A DNA stretch of 64,000 nucleotides from Chamaecyparis obtusa (GCA_027943335.1 BSBK01001871.1:310001-374000); one strand, 5' to 3'. Counted from the stretch's first letter, positions 34,701-47,864 are shown. Numbers and translations: made by a program. Notes: generated by a model not told the origin, from the sequence alone.

Positions 34701-37700
34701 ACTCTACATAATCTATAACTCAGATAAATCTTGCTTTTAGTAACTTTTATAGCTCAGCTTTGACAAGGAGTGCAACTTGTGGATGCATCTTTCACAACTT
34801 TTGTTTAACAGGTTTGACTCCTCAAGCTATAGAAAGATGATGCATTATCAATTTTGGATCTAACCTTGACATATCTAAATACTTCCATGCGAAGTTGATC
34901 TTCTTTTTTATCAAGAAAGTAGTGAATGTTTGTTTCTCTTCCTTTGATAGGGATTGTGCTACATGAATTAGTTGTGGTTCCTCTGCTGTACCCAATTTGA
35001 TAGATTGAGTTTTATCTATCAACACTGGAGATCTATCCTATAAATGACTTGGAAGGACATCAAATATCTCATCCTTAGGTGCCTCAGAGAGGTTTTCACC
35101 TTCAGAAACATTTTTTATTTTTACTATTTTAGGTTTTGAGACTTCCACAAAGTGTTTTTCACCCTTAGAACTATTTTTCTTTTTGCTTTTGTTTTTCTGA
35201 CTAAGATATTTGATATCCGACTCTGTCATGCTAACACTAGGTTCACTGATGGAAGTTGTCATAGGCTCAACTACATTGAGGTAGCAAGCAAGGGCATGGT
35301 CATTCAAAAAGGTGTGGATATCTCAGTTTGGATCACTAGATGTTTGGTCTATAAGCTCTGGATGTTGGATAGTCAATGTAGGGGGGGATTGGGAAATGGT
35401 GTTCACACACATGGTGTTGTCATCATTGGTCCTAACTTGACTCCCAAATTCAAAGGTGATATTACAACTCAGAATGTTCAATTCGTGAATAGTCTCAACA
35501 TCATTATTGGATTCCACTTCAGCCATAGGTGGATCAGACTCACTAAGTTCATCATTTTTCTCTAGACTCACATCAAATTTAGGTGAATATTGGTGAATGA
35601 AATCAATGTGTTTTTCAGTGATAAGCTCATCTTCTTCTGGAATGACCCCCCATTCATAGTCATTTGATTCTTCATCTGGATCTCTTGGAAAATTAAGAAT
35701 ATGAGTGAAGTCAGGATGAATTCCCCAAGTAGGATTGCCTTCAGATTCCAAGTGGAATTCATATTCATGGGAGTCTATTTCAGAATCATTGTTGTATCCC
35801 ACATGTTCAGCTATTGTGGCAGGTTTACCTTCCTCTAGTTTAGTAGTAGGTTCTTGTGTATCTACTATATTGATATTCTCCTTAGGTTTTTCTTCATCTT
35901 TAGGAAGATCTAGTATTTCTTGAGGTAAACATTTATAAGGAATAAGCTTAGAGGTATCTAAATCATCAATGTCTAATTGTTGTGTTTCTTCATCTAGCTG
36001 AGTTGCTGTTGATGGTTCAATCTACTCTAAGACATGTGGAGAATTTTTACTGAGATGAAAAGGCTTCTTTTGATATCCCAGGCCTGTAGTATCTTTAGTC
36101 ATCCTTCCACAGTGTTCAATTGGTTTACAATGCCTTTACCTCTTGTTCCTAGAGGTCCTTTTCGAGTGTATCCCATTTTAGACATGAGTTTATGACCTGG
36201 TCCATAAGATTCGACAGGGATTTTAGGTGTTTTAGAGTCACATTTCAGAACTGTCTAGGATTGAGACTCATCTTTGTATAACCATGCTACTATAGCTTCT
36301 TCTTCATAAGATTCTTTCTTGGACACTTTTTATGTGATAAAACTTCCATTAAATATGACTTGGGATTCTTTAGCTGTAGGTTTCACCTTGTTTGAAGGTT
36401 TTCCATAAGATTTTGGGGACAATGGGAGAGATGTGAGAGATAGGACTGCTTCCATAGTATATTCTCCCATGATTGTGTCCTAAATTTTGACTTCTTTGGA
36501 AATGTCTTCCATCTTATATGTAGATGCAATATCTATGTGCTTGGGGAAATATTCTCTATTATGTGGGACAAGTTTGTTAGCACTTTCTTTCATGACATTG
36601 CAAGATGTGGATATGTCAGCTGGAATCATCACCTCTACTCCATCATAAGGAAATTTCACACATTGATGATATTTTGATAGAATAGCTTGCATTTCATGTA
36701 TCTAAGGCCTCCCTAGAAGAACATTGTAAGCCAATGGAAGATCTAGAACTTGACAGGTGATGTCTTTGATAACTGGTCCTTTTCTGATAGGTAGGACAAT
36801 TGTTCCTTTGGAAGATCTTTCTTGCTCATCATATGCCTTTATGGTAATCTTATTTTTAGGATCAATGACATCTTTTGATAATCCTAGTTGTGTGATCTAT
36901 TTGTAGGAACATATATTTAGACCAATGCCTCCATCTATCAACACATGTTTGACACGATGGTTTTGGATCAAGAGTTCAATATGCAAGGGCTGGTTATGCA
37001 GATGACTTAATGAATTGTCATATTCCTCTGAAAAGGAGATATAATGGGGTGACGTCAGATGACCAACCATAGTATGGAATCTATCTAGATCAATATTTTC
37101 AAGAACATTAGAACCGAGTAGGCCTTTGTCCATAATAGCTCTACAAGCAGGAGATATCTAAAGTAACTCAAACATGGATATTTTTGCATTGGTATGCTGG
37201 AGTTGTTGGACAATACTGTATGATGTCGCTCTAGTCTCTTTAGGAGTTGATTTTGAGGAAGCCCTCTATTTAGAAGCAGATGAAATATTGAAAGGCACCT
37301 TAGGGGCATTTGATGTACTCAAGTTTTGTCCTTATAGATGTACCTAAGCTTGTGATCGAGTTACTACATTTGCTGATTGATTATCTCTATCCTTCCTCAT
37401 AATAGTGATGACATTGCAATGTTCAGATAGGCATGGTTCAACAATATTTATGACATCATTGGCTCCAGAGTAGGCATAATTGACTTTAGCACCCATGTTA
37501 GGCTTAGAAGATGAATCTCCTTGATTATGCTTCAGAAATGGCTCCGTGAATGTTGTATGATTATTGTTGGTTTTATGATTGTCAATTACAACTTCTCCTT
37601 CATCAATTTTGTCTTGAATGTGATGTTTTAAGCACATGTAGTTATTGGTTTTATGACCTTTGTTTTGATGGAAGTCATAGAAATCGGTCTCTTTCCACCA

Positions 37701-39176
37701 TTTTGGTTTAATATCAGGATCATATGGTTTTATCTCAGGCAACGTCATGATTTTGTTTGCCAATAGCATTTTCATGACAGATTCTAAGGACTCACCCAAA
37801 GGAGTGAACTCGTGCTTTGGTGTTGTAACCCAAGGTTTATAGTCTTTAGACTTTTTAGAAGATTCATATGCCTTTTGTTCAGAAGCTTTTATGGCTTGAG
37901 TGCCCATGGTGAGATTGAATGCGGGTGCCTTTGATGGAGCATTGATGTGATCGACAACACCATCTATCACAACATTCTTGTTCTTGTTCCAGAATTTGAC
38001 TTTGTCTTTATTGTTGGAACTAGAACCGGATTCATACTTGCTATCTTTGTTAATTGATATTTTTCCCTTACAAGAAAGCACATCTTTAATTTTTATGGAA
38101 TTTTCTACCATTTTCTCAAAAGAAGTATGATTTTGCATTTGTAGATGATAGTTGAGTTCCATAATCAGATTGTTGATGAAGATTTTTAGTTTTTCAATTT
38201 TTGGAATGGATCTAGCATAGAGTGAAAATTTATTCCTCCATCATTTGAGGAAAGTTAGGAAGGGTTCTCTTGTCTTTTGTTTCAGATTGTAGATATTGAT
38301 CATGGTGATTGGATGCTGGATATTATAGGAGTATTTTTGGTAAAATAGTTTGATCAACTCCTCAAAAGTTTTTATTGTTGGAGGTATTTTAGAGAACCAA
38401 TGAATGGTTGACCCTCCCAGAGATCAAGGGAAAAGACACATTAGGTAGGTTGGTTCATGCATAAACTCCATGGATTGAGTACAGAATTCTCTGACATGAT
38501 CTTGAGGGTCATAGTTTCCATCATACTTATCATATTTCAGTATCTCCACTCTTTTTGGGAATGGTGGCATGTACAAGTTTTTGTCAAATGGAAAGGGGCA
38601 TAGAGCCTCCATAGAAAATTCTTTGGGTTCTTTCCCTTTTTCCAGCTTGTTTAACTTGACTTGCATAGCATGCATCTATTTCATCATGGCTATGATAGGA
38701 GTTTCTTCCTCTTGAGTGACAATATCTTCAACATTAAATTTTGGAGGAAGTTTGACTCCTTGTCGAGCTAGGTCCAAGAAGTAGGATTCTTTCTCTTCTT
38801 GCAAGAAATGTTTCATCATTTTTTGAAATTCATCATCATTTCTATACCGCTTGATTTTAGATGGGGTTGGTTCTGGATCTCCACCATGATTAGACTGATG
38901 ACCTTGAGAACCTTGGTTTCCTCCTCCTTGAGACATAGTGTTGTTGTGAGGACTACCAGGGATTGATTGATGTGGGGTTTGTTGATGACCTTCGTGGACT
39001 GATACAGGAGGAGTTTTGTAACCACCCTTCAAGTAGATATTGCCAAGAGCATCCTCTCCAAATAGATTGGTGTCGTAAGGTTGATGAAATGTTTGAGCAA
39101 TCATAGAAGATGCTGCTGAAGAGAATCTGGGTTGTTCTCCTTTTTTTCTTTGTGAGGAAGTTCTAGTTTCCACCAT
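31738..39176 (-). pseudogene. Element C gag-pol polyprotein (Tat lineage), decayed
   Basis: Gag starts at ATG 39176 (MVETRTSSQRKKGEQ) and runs to about 37340, with LYMPPFPKRVEILKYD and a helix-rich capsid region. Protease has VLIDGGIGLNICS at about 36905-36945 and LLGRP near 36710. A G-patch-like motif, YGPGHKLMSKMGY, lies at about 36165-36210. RT (about 35000-34090) has CIDFRDVNKACPKDDF and YVDD at 34342-34353. RNase H lies at about 33990-33600. A second RNase H (WHLFSDGSYTQNGSGAGIL) is at about 33520-33200. Integrase (32800-32200) keeps FDLIG, VIDNGSQF and GNGQAEASN, but the first Cys of its zinc finger is Tyr (KNYQKC). The frame is the same from gag to integrase except for one shift near 36120, yet about three dozen stops break it, mostly TAG or TGA. 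The stop is TAA at 31738-31740. Confidence 0.95.
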
Positions 39177-41415
39177 TAACTTCAAGTGAAGAAAAAGAGC
39201 AAGATTAAGACAACTAAAGAATGACTCATTTCAAGAAGATTGAATGATGTAACCTTGTCAAGATTGGATTGATTGAAGATTGATTTGGACATAAATGAAG
39301 GATATTATGCCCTAGATGTATGGGTAGACACCCAAAGGATGGCGAACACGAGCTTGCAACACTTAGCCATTTTGAGGATTGATTTTGAAGATGATGTTGA
39401 CAAGGTTTTGACACAAGATGAACGTGATTCAAATCGATAAATTAGAAGATTGAATCAAACTCAAGAGACCACTTTCAGAAAATTGGTTGGATTCTTCTAG
39501 TTTTTGCTCTATTCCTGACACAGTGAATTTTTTGACAGAATTTGGAAGTTGGTTGTAAAAACTAGATTTATGAAAAATTTTGGAGGTTTCTGGAAAATTT
39601 TTAAAAATTTGATATGACTTCCTCGAGGCTTGTACGAGTCTGGGTTAGCTCTGGCATGACAGTTGACAAGACTCGTACAACAATTGACACTAGGTTTTGA
39701 TTTTGCTTGATTTTTATGACAACACTCGTACGATAGTATACAGCTTTCCGTATGACAATCTGGGGGTTCTGGCACAAAACTTGGGAAAACTTGTACGACT
39801 TTTGCAATTTTAGGATGACTTTTGACACCAGAAAGGATTTTTGCTTCAGATTTTGCAATTTTGCAATTTCTAGTATCAGGTTGTTTACAAAATTTTCTAT
39901 CCAGGTCTGAAGATCTATGTAATAGTTCATCTCAGGTTTGTTCATTTTCAATAACCAAGTAGATATCAGGCATGCATAACAACAATCAAGGGAACAAGCA
40001 ATCATCTTCAAACAATGAGAAAGGGACAAAGCAACCTTGCACATGAAAAAGAATAGTGACTTATTGTTCTAATCCCTAAGAATGCTATTTGTGTATGTTC
40101 TCAAAAAGTTTTGCAATCACGCACATAGCCCTAGAAAATAAAAATTTGGCCACACTAGGGTTTTTAGTAATGGTTTGACTCTACAACTTTTGTAATCTCA
40201 AGAGGGTGAAATCCAATCTAGGCGCACCAAGGTTTTGAGACAGTCTAAGAATTTAATCAATTAGGAGCTGCTGAAGAGATCTGACAGCCCAACAAGAGAC
40301 TACACCTATGGAGATTTCTTCCACAAGGACATTTATATAGTGGCTGTTGCTACCATGGTGAAAATGGTTATTACCGCTTGAGGTTCCATCCATGTGGTTG
40401 ACCCAATAAAGGGAATGTCTACTATGGTTAACCCTCTCTAAAGGTGACTCACAAAAAGGACCATAGGGGGACCTAGTTCAGATTCAAGGATCTGAGTTTC
40501 TGATACTACCCAAAAAGGGAGTAGAGCATAATATTCTAGCCTCTTCACTTCACCAAAACATAGCAAACAAATTATTTGACATGCTAAGACTGAAACCACC
40601 TCACCAAGGTTTGTGATGTCAAAACAATGTCTACCAAGCTCTCTAAGTGGGACCAAGAGAGAATGCACTAATCAAAGTTGAGGACTAAACCAAGTAGAAC
40701 GTGAGATAATAACAGTATCCTCCCTACCTACAAGGGGATCTATCTTCAAGAAGAGCTTCGCATGTAAAACAAGTGAATGAAGCCCACTCCCTTAAGAAAT
40801 CCACAAATAGTGTTCATAGGCCTAATTACTATGTGTAACAAATATTTAGAGCCCAAAACTGAAGTGTGATTTATGAAAGCAGGGAAGACACTCAAGCTAG
40901 ATACGTGAGAGGTTCAATTTATGTCCCAAATCGAAATGTTATTAGATCATAGTAGAATACCTGAGTTCCCATGCAACACGCTTAGTAGATTTTACCTAAT
41001 TTTTAATTTTGTTGCACTTTTCTTCGAGCCAAAACAATAAGTATCAATCAGAAACATTAGATATCAATTGTCAGGGTTAGCTGTCAGTCAAAATATGAAA
41101 GACTACCTATAAAGTTGATACAACAATTGAATTTTTGGTACCAACACTCGTACGACAACCTGTTACCTCTTGTATGACAATCCAGGCACGAAACAACAGT
41201 GGGTTTGTGCACACACGATAGAGGAAGTCCCAAATGACAATACCAAACAACCATGATGAGTCTTGAAATTGCCAACTATCGTACAACAATAAGTAGGTCC
41301 TGGTATGATAATCTGTCGTATGTCGTACAAAAATTATATGGACAAAAAATAAAAATCATAGTTTTGAGAGAAATTGATAAAAAAATGATAAAAAAGAATG
41401 GAAACCCATTTCAAG
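39177..41415 (-). other. Element C 5' leader
   Basis: About 2.2 kb of untranslated leader. TCGTACGA occurs exactly at 39726-39733 and 41148-41155, with degenerate copies at 39630-39790 and 41120-41330. Other parts match the leader of B (for example 40060-40330 with 14920-15190). Reading frames here have no recognisable domain. Confidence 0.75.
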
Positions 41416-41433
41416 GCCCCACAGTGGGTGCCA
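41416..41433 (-). other. Element C primer binding site
   Basis: The minus strand reads TGGCACCCACTGTGGGGC next to the 5' LTR, separated by TTTC. It differs from the B site at a few positions. The tRNA was not assigned. Confidence 0.75.
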
Positions 41434-41437
41434 GAAA

Positions 41438-42685
41438 TGTGTGTGTGAATTTTGTACCTAGCTGGAGACACAACACTTCAGTAAAACATTAGAGGTTAGC
41501 ACATCAAGAAATCTACAATATAAGAACAATATAGCTAACGAGGTGATTTACTGCCTTCTAGTAGGTGCAAGTATGGTATTCTTAGATTCAGACCGAGATC
41601 AGTGACAATGCAACACCTAAATGAAGGATTTAAATGATTGAAAGATGTATGGAGATGAATACAGATTAATCTATTTTTTTTGGATTTTGTATGCAATAAG
41701 ATGAAAAACTTGATATGAAACTAATCTAGAATGAATTGGAATAATATTCAAATTGATCTATTCTAACAATGCTATGATATGAAAATGGATGAATTGAAAA
41801 CAAAGGTATCATGAATCACCTGTTTCACAAAAGCTTGATTCTTCAGATGCAAATTCACCAGAGTAAGTATGCAAATTTGAGGGATCCTTTTGTGAAGAGC
41901 CGAGCCTTGATTATATAGAAATCCAGGGCTTGAGGATGCATTGAGAAAATCCATAAATCACTCTTGATAAACTCAGGTTGATTTTTGAGTTAACAAGAAA
42001 TCAGGAAAAGATCAACTCATAAAATCATGCAAAAGCACTTTTTGACTCAAAATAGAGTTTAGTTCACTTTTTCAACTCACAATCACATGTCGAGTTTAGA
42101 AAGTTAACAAATTGAAATTGATAATTGATTTAAAGTTGACTGCTATTTTTGATTGTGCATGATTTAATATGAATTAATTTAAAAATAAAGTGATTTATTC
42201 TCAACTTAACTGATTTTGAATTTAAAATAACTGATTTATGGGTTAATCAATTATTAAATCAAACTTTTATTCCAAACTATATCATTAAATATTGACAACT
42301 GGATTTAATCAATTAAATGAGAATTTAATTGATTATTCGTAGGATTTTTTATTCATTGCCAAAATTAAATAATATAATTAGGAATAAATATAATTAAATA
42401 ATTAAGTGGCAGAATTAAACTTAATTAATTAAATATTTGAAATATTCAATTAATCAAATTTTAGGATAAATATGACATTTATTGCCAAATAGTATTCAAT
42501 TAGGATAATCATGATAATTAGGAATATTCAAGGAATATTCCTCGATGCAGAATTAAGATAAAATCAATTAGGGTTTTGATAAACTGATGTGTAGATGTGC
42601 CTTGGGTTAGGACTTTGATTCAATTTCATTTGATTTGTTGATGTAGGAGGTTAATGAACCTATAGCCCATTTTTGGGGTATTATA
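41438..42685 (-). repeat. Element C 5' LTR
   Basis: This 1248-bp LTR starts TGTGTGTGTG and ends TATTATA (mutated from TATTACA). GGGAG follows as the target duplication. It pairs with 24969-26217. Confidence 0.96.
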
Positions 42686-43490
42686 GGGAGCCAAAATGGG
42701 ACCATGTCTAGGGTAAACTTGTAAAACTAGACATGTTCACATTGATGGTTTATGCCCAAGAGAGAGAGAGAGAGAGAGAGGCTACCTTACAACTTTGCAT
42801 TAAATGCATCTGACAATTTTAGCATCAACAAAAAAATCACTACCCTACAAAAACCACTTTGAGTCTTGAAAATATGAGATAGTTTATTCTAGAGGGGCCT
42901 CCCACAATCCTATAGGTTCAAGAAAATCCTTTTCAAGTGCCATAGATTGGGAGATATAGCTTGTCAAATTTTTTCACTTTTATGCACTTAGCACACTTAA
43001 GGGACATCGTCTGTAGGGTATGACGCCAAACATTTCAGTGAGGGGGAGCCAAAATGGGACCATGCATAGGGTAAAACTACCCAATCCGATGTGTTCACAT
43101 TGATTATTTTCTCCCACGACTAACAAAATGATATTTGGGCTACCTTGAAACTTTCTAATGAATGCATTGATAATTTTAACATTGACAAAAAATCATTTCC
43201 CTACAAAAACCACTTAAATTCTTGAAAATATGAGATAGGTTATCATAGAGAGGCCTCCTACAATCCTATATGTTCAGAAAAATCATTCAAAAGTTCCATA
43301 AATTAGGATAAATAGACCATCAATGCTCATTACTTTTCTACATTTAAGGGAGATCACTAGTAGGGTGTGGCATCAAGTGTTTTGAAAAGTGGGGAGCCAA
43401 AATAGGACCATGCCTAGGTAAAATTGTCCAACTAGACATGTTCACACTAACGGTTTACACCCACAATGAACATATCAATATTTAGGATGC
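42686..43490 (+). repeat. Satellite array, right part (rest of unit 4, units 5-6)
   Basis: The array resumes with 'gggagccaaaatgggaccatg', completing unit 4. Landmarks recur at 43014 and 43361. With C removed the spacing is 359 bp for unit 4 and 347 bp for unit 5. Confidence 0.9.
42759..42781 (+). repeat. AG microsatellite within satellite unit 4
   Basis: About eleven AG dinucleotides replace the 'aatagagtgatatttgggctacc' part of the unit seen in neighbouring copies, so they arose locally from a gag-rich segment. Confidence 0.85.
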
Positions 43491-44230
43491 CTTGCACCAT
43501 TGTCAAGGAGTGTGAATCTCTCAAAAGGTGGTAGTTATGAAAGGTTGTGACTCTTTTAAATGATATAAAGGATGAAGGATTGTGACTCTCTAGAGATTTT
43601 GTAATGATGAAAGGTTGTGACTCTCTCATCATGAAGATATATATAGGAGGGAAAGTCATTTATTAAATGCATGGAAGAAGGGATCATCAGTCCTCGATCT
43701 ATGAATTCCATATTCATTCAATCATCATACACTAACATATCAAATTAGTCACTAACATAACAACATAGGTGAATCTAAAGATGAGATTGAATCCTTGAGG
43801 GAGCCTACTTGTAGATTGGTGTAAAGCGCCCTATAACAAGTAAATTCAAATGTTAACTATGTATACATTAAGTATGTTAAATACCAAATGTGTTATGGAC
43901 CATTCATTGTTTCTTAATTTGATTTGATTTAAATGTATAGTGATGTATGCTAATCATTGAAAATTGATAGCCTCCTAGTAGAGGACATTGCATAGAATAT
44001 TATAAAAAAACATCAAATATTATTGAAACATAGTAACAACCACAATCGGATAAAAAATAAATTTAATGGTTCCATAAATATGAATAATACATCACTACAC
44101 ATGAGGAAGAAATTATATTTTAATACAAACATTCTATATATAAAATTGTTTTTTAAAAGTATGTATCTTCATATAAAAATATGGCATAAATAACGACTCG
44201 AACAAGTTTTACAAAATGTGGCAGACGTCA
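43491..44230. repeat. Short ggttgtgactctc repeats, then AT-rich spacer
   Basis: Three copies of 'aaaggttgtgactct' or close variants lie between about 43535 and 43645. The rest to 44230 is AT-rich with no feature I can support. The minus-strand reading frame at 43447-43659 is not supported. Confidence 0.5.
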
Positions 44231-44279
44231 TCTCAAAATTTCTACCAAATATGCACGTCTCTATAAAATGTGGCATATG

Positions 44280-45142
44280 GCATCTCAAAATATCTACAAC
44301 CAAATATCTCTATGACATCATAGGCTACTGGGGGATCATCAAAATGGAGCCTCTTGGAAGCAGTCTTTGGTTCTAAAGGATCTTGCACAAACAAAAAAAT
44401 TTAAACCAAAATTGAGATTACTTAAATTATATGATTTACAAACAAAAAATTAAATTCAAATTTAATATACATTAAAATATTTAATTAAAATTTAAAATTG
44501 AATTCCCCTATACCTCAACTTTGTGTCTCATCATGTGGTCAGGAGTCCAAGAATATGTCCTTGGTAGAAAAGGGATGTCGCTAATAGTGGCAATGTTGAC
44601 TATATATGTTCACAACCATGAAATTGATATGAGTTATCCTCTAAAGTTGTTGTTGATAGAAAAATAAATTTAGTAAGAACTTGAATTAAAATAATAACTT
44701 ACCTCTGGTAGACCTTCTTTTGGTAGTGTCAACACACAATAAAAAAGGATGTGAATCCTTGGCGATGTACCTCCCTTACACTAGGTGTTACCTACAAGAG
44801 TGAAATAAGATAAAAATATTAATTAATATATACTTAAAATAATGACAAATGAAATGACAAACATGTATACTTGATACAAAAATTTAAATAACTAAATATA
44901 AAAATATATGTACCATGTGGTTTATTATGGCTAAATAAAATGGCTAAGAGGCTGGGTTCATGAACCTGTGTCATGTCATCCTCAGACATCAAGATTTGCT
45001 AAATAAACCATGTAAATAAACATTAGGACACACAAGTAATAAGTACATGCACAATCATTCTCAAACTCTTAATTACCTTCCCCTTGTCAACATGTGTTGA
45101 TACACCCCCCTCACATTGCACATCCCTTAGAGTAGGTGAAAC
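44280..45142 (-). pseudogene. Unrecognised multi-exon gene fragment
   Basis: Three minus-strand blocks have consensus splice borders and agree in phase. Exon a is 45142-45077 (66 bp; acceptor CTCTTGCAG, donor GTAATT; VSPTLRDVQCEGGVSTHVDK). Exon b is 44998-44914 (85 bp; acceptor TTATTTAG, donor GTACAT; QILMSEDDMTQVHEPSLLAI). Exon c is 44791-44703 (89 bp; acceptor CTCTTGTAG, donor GTAAGT; CKGGTSPRIHILFYCVLTLP, one TAG). Two further open blocks follow near 44615-44515 (DIPFLPRTYSWTPDHMMRHK) and 44390-44290 (DPLEPKTASKRLHFDDPPVA), but their borders do not fit cleanly. No family is recognised; it could be a DNA-transposon gene or a host gene copy. Confidence 0.5.
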
Positions 45143-45734
45143 CTGCAAGAGTAAAATAAGATGAAAATATAGGACCAAAAATGGTGGCAATTGAAGGTCC
45201 CATATTTGATAAAGAAATTATTGAATTTAAAAAAAATTCTTATTGGGAGATGAGATTATAAAATTGAATAACTTATTTGAGGGAGATGTGTTAACAAAAC
45301 AAGATAAGAAATTATTTGATTTTCATATTCTTTGTATATGTAGGTATGAAGGAAAGTGGAATAAGAAGGAGTAATGCAAAGTGCATGTATATATGGTTGA
45401 CTAAAGAATATATTCCCATGTAATAGGATATGGAAGAAAAAAGGAATGATGATGCATGCAACATAAGTTAAATGTCCTTTAGAAGGAATGAAAGTATATA
45501 TAAAATTGTAGCTGTTAGTAAAGATAAATATATTTAGTAGACATAGGTGTTCAAAAAGTATTGCAACAATGGTGGAGAAAAAGATTAAAAAAAATGTAAT
45601 AGTTAATGTATTTCATTTTTATAAAGATAAAAATGATGTTAAGCTATATATAATTGAGGTGATAAAACTACAAGAAGAGATGGATGAAAATATGATTAAA
45701 TTATTCAATTTTATTAATATTGATATGTATTTAG
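45143..45734. other. AT-rich spacer, nothing recognised
   Basis: No coding frame or repeat was supported. TTTAG at 45730-45734 is the presumed left target duplication of element D; its partner is not visible because the right end of D is cut. Confidence 0.5.
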
Positions 45735-46850
45735 TGTTGGAAAGTTGACTATACTATTGTATATGACTATAATTAAGTGTTGGCATTATGGCAACAAAGT
45801 CATATGAAGTTTTGGAGTCGGCGCACTTACTCATAAGATCAAAATTTGGTTAAGTATGGAAGACTGGACAGTCAGCAGAGCATTAGATGAATAGAGTATC
45901 AGCGCACATGTGTATGAATGAGTTATGGTATGTGCCCTTGAAGATAAGATTCTGAGTATGTAATCATGCTAAGTCGGAGAGTTCATGATCATATGAGTTT
46001 GTATGAAGAAGTTATAGCTAGATGAAGTGACACAGACAATAAGCGACAAAACAGAATAGAGCATGGAGCTGACTGTTGGTATTTTGGTTAGCGTGTATAA
46101 TATTCTTTTGTAAATGCTATGCACCTATTGTATTTAGGTTATAGACATATTAATATCATTGTATGTAAACACTCTTGAGCCAATTCATTTGGAAGCTTTG
46201 TATGTAATAGGTTGAAGGCTAACCTAGTTAATAGTTTTGTTTGCGCATATAAATAAGACACATGCCTTTTTATTTATATATGGGATAAGATATAGAGTTG
46301 ATAATAGTAGAGAAAAAGTATGCGAAGAGTAGTTAGAATGTTGTAGATATTTATAAGAGGCTAAAGCATCATCACACAAAAGGAACTAATCAGACAAGCA
46401 GTATCAAAGAAGAAGTTCACCATTGACAGATATAGTGTGTCTTTGATATCCAGAAGGTTGTAGCCTTCTCATTGAGCAGTGAGCTCTGGCAGTGAGCCAC
46501 CACCCCTAACAGGGTTATTGTAAAAGAATCCTAACAGGGTTTGACCCTTGACCAGGTCATTGTACTTATTGCATTGTAAAGATCAACTCCTAATAGGGTT
46601 GTAAGATCTTTCAATATGGATCATAATACACAAGTGTAGTTCTTAGTGGGTGTCAATTCCCATCGGGGTTTTTACCTATTTGGGTTTCCCCGTAATCTTA
46701 TTTGGTGTTATGTGTTATGGTTTTTTATCTTACTTGCATTGATATTCATTTTAGTACTTAAGAAATTAAGTTAAGTTTCAAGATATCAGAAAAAGTAATA
46801 ATATATAGAACACTGATTCACCCCCCCTCTCAATGTTCCCATTCCTAACA
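45735..46850 (+). repeat. Element D 5' LTR
   Basis: This 1116-bp LTR runs TGTTGGAAAG to CCTAACA. Its first 510 bp or so match 59528-60040. TATAAATA at 46248-46255 is a candidate TATA box. Confidence 0.9.
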
Positions 46851-46852
46851 AT

Positions 46853-46864
46853 TGGTATCAGAGC
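46853..46864 (+). other. Element D primer binding site
   Basis: TGGTATCAGAGC, a perfect complement of the 3' end of plant initiator-Met tRNA, lies 2 bp after the 5' LTR. Confidence 0.95.
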
Positions 46865-47864
46865 TTTGGTCCTCTGAAGACAAGTTTAACCACTTGAGGA
46901 GATCATGGGTTTGGAAGAAGTGAAACATCTAAAGAAGAATATTGAATCAGCTCTTGAAGACCTTGACAAATCTAAAAAGGAAATTGAAGAACTAAAACTA
47001 AAGGTTAGTGGTTCTCAAGTATTCATCAAGAAATTGAGAAAAGATTTAAAGGATTGTTCAAATAGTGATTTAGGGAAAATGGTCAAAAAGCTAAATGAAG
47101 AAAACACATCTCTAAAGGATCAAATTGAAGAATTGGATGAAAAGCTATTTAACAATCAAGAAGCCTATGAAGAACAGGTCAAAGAAAACAAGTAGTTGGA
47201 TGAAGAACTGATGAAAGAAAACATGAAAATCTTAGAGTTAGAGAATATCAAAAAGAAAGTGGAATCTAAATTGACTGAAGAAAAGAATCATATTGACAAA
47301 TTGCACACAAGCAAGGATATAATAGAATCACATTTATATGCATAGAAGATTAAAGGTGATACCTCTAGTATTGGATTTAATGAACCCCAAGTTTAGATTG
47401 ATGCTATGTGAGATAGAATGAAATCTCCTACAGAAGCTAAGAAGACCAAAGATCATATTGAAGCTAAAGAAAAACCATGTAAAGATGAGTGCAAGCTAGT
47501 AAAAAAAACATGTTATGCCTGTAACAAGCATGGTCACATAGCAAGAGAATGTAAAGAGGTAAGACCCTTCAATGGTTATTGTTATTTATGCAATAAGTTT
47601 GGTCATAGAGCTATGAATTGCAGATCAAATCAAAGAAATAAAACTCAGAAAAATTAGAGAAGTCATCCACAATAGAATGTCAGAGAGTCCTTAGAACATT
47701 ACATGTCAGATATGTAATTATAATGGTCACACAGCTAGACAGTGCAAAATGGTAACTCACATCAATGTGCCAAGGAATATAAGGCCTCTAGTTATTTGTC
47801 ACGCTTGTAACAATGATGGACATATCTCAAAGTTCTGCAGATCAAAAGCACAAATACAAGAAAG

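Larger units (their letters stand above)
24969..42685 (-). mobile_element. Element C: 17.7-kb Tat-type Ty3/gypsy element with antisense PMD gene
   Basis: Bounded by LTRs of 1249 and 1248 bp and by target duplications GGGAG at 24964-24968 and 42686-42690. Gag-pol reads on the minus strand (39176 to 31738). It has a G-patch-like segment between protease and RT, and a second RNase H before integrase, which is a hallmark of the Tat lineage. A 5' leader of 2.2 kb and a very long 3' region (26232-31737) flank it; the 3' region carries a plant mobile domain gene on the opposite strand. The large size and antisense extra gene fit the Tat/Ogre-like group. LTRs differ by about 4% by eye, so C is older than B but younger than A. 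Confidence 0.95.

Noticed and set aside
42759..42781. AG microsatellite as a GAGA-type promoter element
   Set aside because: It lies inside a satellite unit without any nearby gene.
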